A stretch of DNA of 64,000 nt from Tetragonia tetragonoides (Eukaryota > Streptophyta > Magnoliopsida > Caryophyllales > Aizoaceae): contig CM076153.1 in the NCBI GenBank assembly GCA_038025085.1, positions 6,665,501-6,729,500 on the forward strand. The letters run 5' to 3'. Below are positions 58,801 to 64,000 of this stretch, in pieces. Both the position numbers and the translations under genes were made by a program. The notes under the pieces are model-generated. The model had not been told where the DNA came from. It made no database searches and saw only the letters and a list, made by a program, of their open reading frames with translations. The number at the start of each line of letters is the position of its first letter. Position 1 is the stretch's first letter.

Positions 58801-58956
58801 AATATCAGAAACTTGTTTAGGTATATATCTAAAGGCAGGGGACGTCAAAATAAGTAATAGCATGGATTTTCATGTACTGTTTGTCTGTCACTCAGCTAGA
58901 GCCTGTGTCAAATACTCTTCACTAACCCAATTTCCTGGGCTGTTGCAGGAACATAA
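55857..58956 (+). pseudogene. LRR-XII receptor kinase copy 5, internal LRR loss and frameshift
   Basis: Exon 1 is 55857-58094, exon 2 is 58355-58756 and exon 3 is 58949-58956. I take the ATG at 55857 (MKFQVMNLSFA) by homology; the frame is open upstream to 55809. About 480 bp (~160 codons, roughly seven LRRs) are missing in frame at ~56838 (ATNMPT joined to SNLTGPLPP). A 1-bp loss near 57182-57190 (TTGGCACTAATTTATC) shifts the frame just before the membrane segment. The kinase half is open (57203-58174 plus exon 2), with GSGHFGSVYKG, VAVKVI, HCDLKPSNILLD and DFG. Exon 1 plus exons 2 and 3 are one base short of a complete frame, so the single deletion is the only fatal lesion I see. Confidence 0.92.
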
Positions 58957-59622
58957 ACGTGGTGGTTCTATACTGGGTAAAAGGAGGACATAACACCACT
59001 GCAGTTTGGGTTCCATCTAAAATAACTGGTTGATGGCTGTATGCTTTCGAATGGCCATAAAGGGTTTGAGTGTATCCACAATATGTTCATTGTACCAATT
59101 GTGTGGAGCCTATTATCTTTGTAATATTACCATTTCTTGAGTGTCCCTATTCCCTATTTGGTGTCATAATGAAATGCTTTTGAATAAAAATCATAATCAA
59201 TTCTCAAATTGTTTCACTATGTACCGTATTTATCTCTACACTAAGGTTACCATTTGAATTTCTAAACTGCAAATTCAGGACTTGCCTGTAGTCTGTATGA
59301 GCTCAATTGTGAATTAGCTTTACACTCATTCTATAATTTGATGTTTTTCACTCATCCTGTACAAGCTCGAATTGTCATGGTATTCACACAATACAGATCA
59401 TAGTATTAGTATCGCAGATTTGCGGTTGAACAGGAGAATCCGAACATGACGTACTGACGTAGCGAGGTGTCGCAGTTGCTATTTACTTGCACCCTTCTTT
59501 TTCTGATGTCCAAAAAAAAAAAGAAATTATACTTTATGCACTATCTATATCACGAGCTAAGCCCACCCCGGTTTGGGTCCATATGAACTGCCACTTATCC
59601 TTCAATCATAGACTGCAATATA
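58957..59622. other. 3' flank of receptor-kinase copy 5
   Basis: Aligns with the other 3' flanks up to ~59425 (TTCACACAATACAGATCATA). The duplicated block ends there. Afterwards come unique sequence and a short A run (~59510-59521). Confidence 0.55.
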
Positions 59623-59737
59623 TTGTGTGGACTTAGTTCACGGTGAATCAAAGATCAAATCTTTTTAAAATATGTCTCCCATGTCCCTAAAAGATTTGGA
59701 TTATATCCTTAATTCACGGTGGACTAAGTCCACACAA
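59623..59737. mobile_element. Small inverted-repeat element (MITE-like)
   Basis: Ends TTGTGTGGACTTAGTTCACG (59623 on) and, inverted, TTGTGTGGACTTAGTCCACC (from 59737 back) match over ~26 bp with 2 mismatches. Total 115 bp, non-coding. No target-site duplication was recognised, so superfamily is undetermined. Confidence 0.55.
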
Positions 59738-59911
59738 GACGAGCTGATCATAGACACGGCGTGAAGCCCACTTAAATCGTAGCCCGGCACGACCCGGCCC
59801 AAATTGGGGGTGGAGCCCGTAATCGTATTCCCTGAACACCAAACAAAATTTGGAATAGTTTTTTCTGTTACACATTTCCCACCAATTTTCGCCAGCCTTG
59901 CATCAGGAGGA

Positions 59912-61153
59912 ATGATAATATTTCGCCGCTCATTTTCTTACAAGAACATACTTCAATCACCATTATTACGCTCAACATTCAACCAAATATTCACCTATCA
60001 TAAATTAGCTTCATCAAACACCCCATTATCTTCTTCTTTTTCATCATCATCATCTTTTGGCAATACCAAACAACCTACAGGCATAGATAAACTGTTTCAT
60101 AAAGACTGGTTATCTCCAAATGAGCTCGTCAAAATCTTCAACACAGCAGAACCCAGTTCAATTCTCTCTCTTCTAGACCATGTTTCTAAGCGAAAAGACT
60201 TCAAACCCAATGAAGCTCTTTACACTGTGATCATCACAAAGCTTGGCCAAGCCAAAAACTTTGATGCAATTGATGATATATTATTGGAAATAAGCAAAAC
60301 CCAGAAAAGTTGCCGCCTTTCTGATGTGTTTTTCCTCAATGTGATCAAGATTTATGGCAATGTGGGTGGTTTAATTAACCGGGCAATTGAGACCCTTTTC
60401 GCTATGCCGAGTTTTCATGTTTGGCCTTCGACGAAAACCTTTAATTTTGTGCTCAATTTGCTTGTGTCATCAAAGAATTTTGATGATGTTCCTAAAGTTT
60501 ATCTTGCTGCTCCTGAATTGTGTGTTGAGATTGATGCGTGTACACTTAATATTATCATCAAAGGGTTGTGTCAATGTGGGCGTTTAGAGGATGCACTCCA
60601 AGTGTTCGATGAATTTCCTAAACAAGGTTGTAAACCGAATAAGCAGACTTTTTCTACCATAATGCATTGCATGTGTCAAAAGGGTATGGTGGATGATGCA
60701 TTTGGGTTGATTGAGAGAATGGAAAAGGAAAAGGTTTCGCCTGATTCGGTGACGTTTAATGTTTTGCTCTCTGGCTTGCAGAAACAGGGGAGAGTTGATG
60801 AGGCAATGGAGTTGTTAGATAGGATGGGTGTCAAGGGTTGTGAGCCTAATAAAGGAACATATCAAGAGGTTTTGTATGGTTTGCTTAGAGCTAAAAGATT
60901 TGTTGATGCAAAAGACTTTGTCCATCGAATGAGATCGAAGAGCATGATCCCGAGTTTTGAGTCTTATAAGCTCTTGATCCTGGGAATTTGCGACGAGGAT
61001 TTGCTAGGAGATGTGGATTGGGTATTAAAGAGTATGGTGCTGGTTGGATTTGCTCCTAGGATGGGGATGTGGAACAAAGTTGTAAAGAAGATGTTTTCTT
61101 CACAGGATCGCCACGCCATTGGTGTGTGTTTGAGTGAAATTGTAAACAGATAG
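59912..61153 (+). CDS. P-class PPR protein, mitochondrial-type (At3g14580-like)
   Basis: Intronless. The first in-frame ATG is 59912, giving ~413 residues; the frame is open further upstream but only from a TTG. The N-terminus (MIIFRRSFSYKNILQSPLLR) is Arg/Ser/Phe-rich without acidic residues, as in a mitochondrial presequence. A Ser-rich stretch precedes ~8 PPR motifs in the C-terminal two thirds (IDACTLNIIIKGLCQCGRLE, CKPNKQTFSTIMHCMCQKGM, VSPDSVTFNVLLSGLQKQGR). There is no E/DYW extension. It probably binds a mitochondrial transcript. It lies next to an NTMC2T6-like gene, as At3g14580 does in Arabidopsis (from memory), which supports that assignment. A broken copy lies at 34.2 kb. Confidence 0.92.
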   Translation: MIIFRRSFSYKNILQSPLLRSTFNQIFTYHKLASSNTPLSSSFSSSSSFGNTKQPTGIDKLFHKDWLSPNELVKIFNTAEPSSILSLLDHVSKRKDFKPNEALYTVIITKLGQAKNFDAIDDILLEISKTQKSCRLSDVFFLNVIKIYGNVGGLINRAIETLFAMPSFHVWPSTKTFNFVLNLLVSSKNFDDVPKVYLAAPELCVEIDACTLNIIIKGLCQCGRLEDALQVFDEFPKQGCKPNKQTFSTIMHCMCQKGMVDDAFGLIERMEKEKVSPDSVTFNVLLSGLQKQGRVDEAMELLDRMGVKGCEPNKGTYQEVLYGLLRAKRFVDAKDFVHRMRSKSMIPSFESYKLLILGICDEDLLGDVDWVLKSMVLVGFAPRMGMWNKVVKKMFSSQDRHAIGVCLSEIVNR

Positions 61154-61332
61154 CTTGCTTAGATTCTGTACTACTTGTGATACAGTTTAGGAGCATTCAA
61201 CGACATGAATAATTTTCTCTAATTGATATTCTAATATCATAGATTAGACACATGGTGATCATAGTGGTTTATATTTGTGGTTCATTGGAGGCGCAAATGC
61301 CGATACAATATACTGGGAGCAATCGAACTTAG
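61154..61332. other. Short spacer, no gene
   Basis: 3' flank of the PPR gene. Nothing recognised. Confidence 0.5.
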
Positions 61333-61612
61333 GATATCGAGCTTGTCAAACTGGGACGCAACATAATCTGCAAGGGAAGCCCTGCTGTTGAGGTCAGTCA
61401 TGTCAAGCTGATGAAAAACCAGTCAGCAATCCCCAAAACCTTGAGCTTCTGAACAGCTTCCATACCCTTATTTTCATCCCTAGCTGTTAAAACCACCATC
61501 ACCCCCTTGGAAGCTAATTGATTGCATATTTCAAAGCCTACCCCTTTGTTTGCTCCAGTGACTACAGCATACCTGATCAGAAGAAGAATGCAGACAATGA
61601 CCTTGAAATTAG

Positions 61613-61654
<42 letters not shown>

Positions 61655-61703
61655 AGAGAGATGGGCTACTCTTTGTTGAGAGAAAGGAGGAAGCTTCAGC
61701 CTT
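61333..61703 (-). pseudogene. Dehydrogenase (SDR) remnant, exons 1-2 only
   Basis: Minus-strand match to the 5' part of the intact gene at 34684-36451. Exon 2 (TGAATTAGC... coding [17 protein letters not shown]) spans ~61333-61575 with a ~10-bp deletion at ~61420. Exon 1 lies at ~61669-61703 with ATG changed to AAG. Exons 3-5 are absent. A GA microsatellite (61617-61650) expands the remaining intron. Confidence 0.88.
61617..61650 (+). repeat. GA dinucleotide microsatellite
   Basis: About 17 uninterrupted GA units inside the intron of the dehydrogenase remnant. Confidence 0.85.
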
Positions 61704-62076
61704 TGTTCAGAAAATTTTAGGATCTTTGAAGCCAAAAGATATGACGGTCGACTCTAGATTAGCCACATTTAGCATCATCTTATATCTTTAAGTTATTGTT
61801 AATGATGCCACAGACGTAAGTAATTTTTGTTGCTCGAATCTTATTTTAGCCACACATCGTACCAAAAACGAAAGACATACATCCTACAGAGACGGAAATT
61901 ATAGTACATGGCATTATACAGACATACTTCTGTGGATTTATCTACAAAAACTCTGGAAGCTATTTGGACCAATAAGAAACATATATATGAACCCCTGAAA
62001 TACAAAGGACATCAGAGTTTCAAAAAAGACAACAATGTACAAAAAGAAGTTGAACTGCTTTCAAACCAACAATAGC
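61704..62076. other. Convergent 3' region before the C2-domain gene
   Basis: Contains the presumptive 3' UTR of the minus-strand C2-domain gene. No gene seen otherwise. Confidence 0.5.
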
Positions 62077-63835
62077 TTATGTATCAATTATCTTTCTTCC
62101 ATCAACTTTTTCCTCCAAGGACTCCGGCTTCAGGGATTCGATTGGCACCTCTCCGTTTCCTTCAATGCCGCTAAACATGACATCATTGTGTCTATCAGGC
62201 TGATCCAAAATAGCCTTAGCTGTTGAATCCTCGAATACGTCCCTCTGAGTATCAGTCACAACAGCATGAACGGCGTGTTCCTCAGGTTCTACCTCATCAT
62301 TATCAGCTCTCGAGATGAAACTTGAAGTAATTTGGATACCCCCCACAGATGTATCAAAAAGAGAGGATGAAATAGAATCCTCATCATCAGAAATGTCCGA
62401 CTCATCTAATAGAACTCCCTCTTCAGACTTCTCGGCAACTCCTTTCCTAGAGAGTGCCTGCTTTAAGTGACGCGCAGATCTTCTCCCCGCATTTTTTAAC
62501 ATGTTCTTAGCCTTGTCCCTATACTTGCTTGAATTCTCTGCTCCACTTCCCTCATTACTTGAACCTCCTTCGGGTTTCGGACTTTTAGCAGTAGGTTCAG
62601 AAAGCACATCGCCCATCACAAGGTTGACACCTACCCTTTTAACATGAACAGGTTTCACATTAGCATGCGGTGATGAATACCTATGGTCAAAGCTGTTTGA
62701 GTGATTCTCTCCATCAGGATGCTTGTGAAATATCTTCCGTAAGCCCCTCTGAAATATGTTGCCTCGTTTGGTTTTGTGACCTTCCTTATTTTCATCATCA
62801 CTGCTACTGTCCCCACGAGAAGATGATGATTGTCTCGATGATTTTGGCGTCCCCTGCGAGAGGATCTCAGTATCAGTATGTCTGCTCTTCCCTTTCCTTG
62901 GTTCCCATGCTTGAGAAACCTCACTTCCAGGATGATGAACCCATATTCCTGTCTCCTTTTGGCCTTCTACATCAACTGCTTCAAAGGTATCCGCCACTTT
63001 TTGTGATTTGTTAACCGACAATGTTGCAGTTAGTCCTGGCCCAGCCATCACACATTGGAGAGAATCTGGTTTCTCTCCTTCAATCTTCACTTCTTCACCT
63101 GTCTGCTCCGTACGCTGTCAGGATTCCTTACTATATCAGAATATTGAAAAAGATCCTCAGGTACGTTCAATATATACATTCATGAAATGAGTTGAAAAAC
63201 TATTTCAATCTAGAAATAATTTAAAAAGTGTTAGCAAAATCTCTGTTCTAATTTTATTTTTTTCTTTTTGGAAAATATTGCAGGCCCCTATGGATCATCA
63301 ACATCTCAAGAAGTAACCTTAGATTTTTTTTTATTTTTTTATTTTCTTTTTAAAATTTTGAATGAAACCTCAGAACACTTCTAGTGTTATCTTGACATCC
63401 TTTAGGTGTTATTGTCTGTTGACCTATGTATTGTATTTGTACCAAATTGGAAAATGTACTCTTCTCATATATTTTTTCTACCATAAACCGTTGAGACTTC
63501 AACCTAAAATCACACACTGCCACTTGATTAACACATGAAATGGTATTATGAGTGTAACGACACTTAAAAAATAAAAATAAGAAAAAACCCTCCATGCAAA
63601 CCTCCCCCACCCCCTAAAGGAAAGAAAGAAAGAAAAAAAAATAAAAAAAATAAACTCCTACTGGTCCTACAGCATGTACAAGTGTGGATGCTAAAAACAA
63701 GTTGGAAGTACCTTTCCATTAACGTCAACAATGGTTATAGCAAGATGCAATCTTCCCACGTTGACTTTCTCAAGTGGCAACCACATATCATGCCTCTGGC
63801 CATCCCTAAAATCATTGATGTTGACTGAACATTTT
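62077..63835 (-). CDS. NTMC2T6-like: C2-domain protein, NTMC2T6-like, C-terminal exons only
   Basis: Two exons on the minus strand, continuing out of the window: 63712-63835 (41 codons plus one base) and 62077-63114 (346 codons with stop), joined in frame across a ~600-bp intron. The first encodes the end of a C2 domain (CSVNINDFRDGQRHDMWLPL, then GRLHLAITIVDVNGK). The last encodes a long Ser/Lys/acidic tail with basic patches (GLRKIFHKH, KAKNMLKNAGRRSARHLKQA) likely to be disordered. This arrangement matches plant NTMC2 type 6 proteins (At1g53590 / At3g14590), which have an N-terminal membrane anchor, an SMP lipid-transfer domain and one C2 domain at membrane contact sites. The anchor and SMP domain lie beyond the right edge. 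A further exon may begin near 63980. The family assignment is from memory and fairly good. Confidence 0.82.
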
Positions 63836-64000
63836 CTGCAGTAAACAAAGGGAAACGAATGCACATTTACATGGATGATGGATGACTAGTTCAGTAGTAC
63901 ACCAAACATATTCACTGACAGCAAGCAATGGCCATATCAGGACGAGCAAAAAAAAAAAACAAGCAATGGCGATATTATAAAGTAACCCGGATGGTTCCCA
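63836..64000 (-). other. Intron and possible exon edge of the C2-domain gene
   Basis: Mostly intronic on the minus strand. A candidate donor lies at ~63984-63987 (minus strand CATCCGG/GTTAC), so the last ~15 bases could belong to the next upstream exon. This is too short to confirm. Confidence 0.3.

Overview
This window is nuclear DNA of a flowering plant, most likely a eudicot. The signs are a long intron-rich callose synthase, P-class PPR genes, an L-type lectin receptor kinase, leucine-rich-repeat receptor kinases of the EFR/XA21-like subfamily XII, tRNA-derived SINEs, and introns with canonical GT-AG borders. Short ACCGTCTTA motifs hint at Caryophyllales, but I cannot establish the lineage.

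Layout: (1) 0-2.3 kb, an intronless L-type lectin receptor kinase. (2) 3.45-16.06 kb, 32 recognisable exons of a callose synthase whose first ~340 codons are not in the window. (3) 16.9-58.96 kb, an accessory region built by repeated duplication of a block holding a PPR gene (At1g53330-like) followed by an LRR-XII receptor kinase. It holds three PPR copies (one intact at 21.4 kb, two broken) and five receptor-kinase copies (starts at 19.98, 28.20, 42.42, 49.07 and 55.86 kb), every one carrying at least one disabling lesion in this sequence. (4) Inside that region at 32.4-36.5 kb sit a ZED1-related pseudokinase (ZRK), a PPR remnant with a SINE at its edge, and an apparently intact five-exon short-chain dehydrogenase. 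(5) Transposon-derived stretches lie at 24.4-28.0 kb (a ~44-bp minisatellite with a nested Mutator-like foldback element) and about 37.3-41.1 kb (a GTATCA-rich repeat region). (6) 59.9-63.8 kb holds a mitochondrial-type PPR gene, a broken copy of the dehydrogenase, and the 3' end of a C2-domain (NTMC2T6-like) gene on the minus strand that runs out of the window.

From memory, Arabidopsis At3g14570 (callose synthase 8), At3g14580 (PPR) and At3g14590 (NTMC2T6.2) are neighbours. The same three gene types lie here at 3.4-16, 59.9 and 62 kb. My reading is that an ancestral three-gene order was split by about 43 kb of tandemly expanding immune-type receptor genes, PPR copies and transposons.

The genes do not form one pathway. 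The receptor kinases, ZRK and lectin kinase are cell-surface or cytosolic immunity-type proteins, the PPR proteins act on organelle RNA, callose synthase makes beta-1,3-glucan, and the C2 protein is a likely membrane-contact lipid-transfer protein. The most notable points are the simultaneous decay of five linked receptor kinases, a ZRK lacking both catalytic residues and a usable ATG, a foldback element whose excision would restore an uninterrupted minisatellite unit, and a deletion repaired with DNA copied from about 650 bp away.
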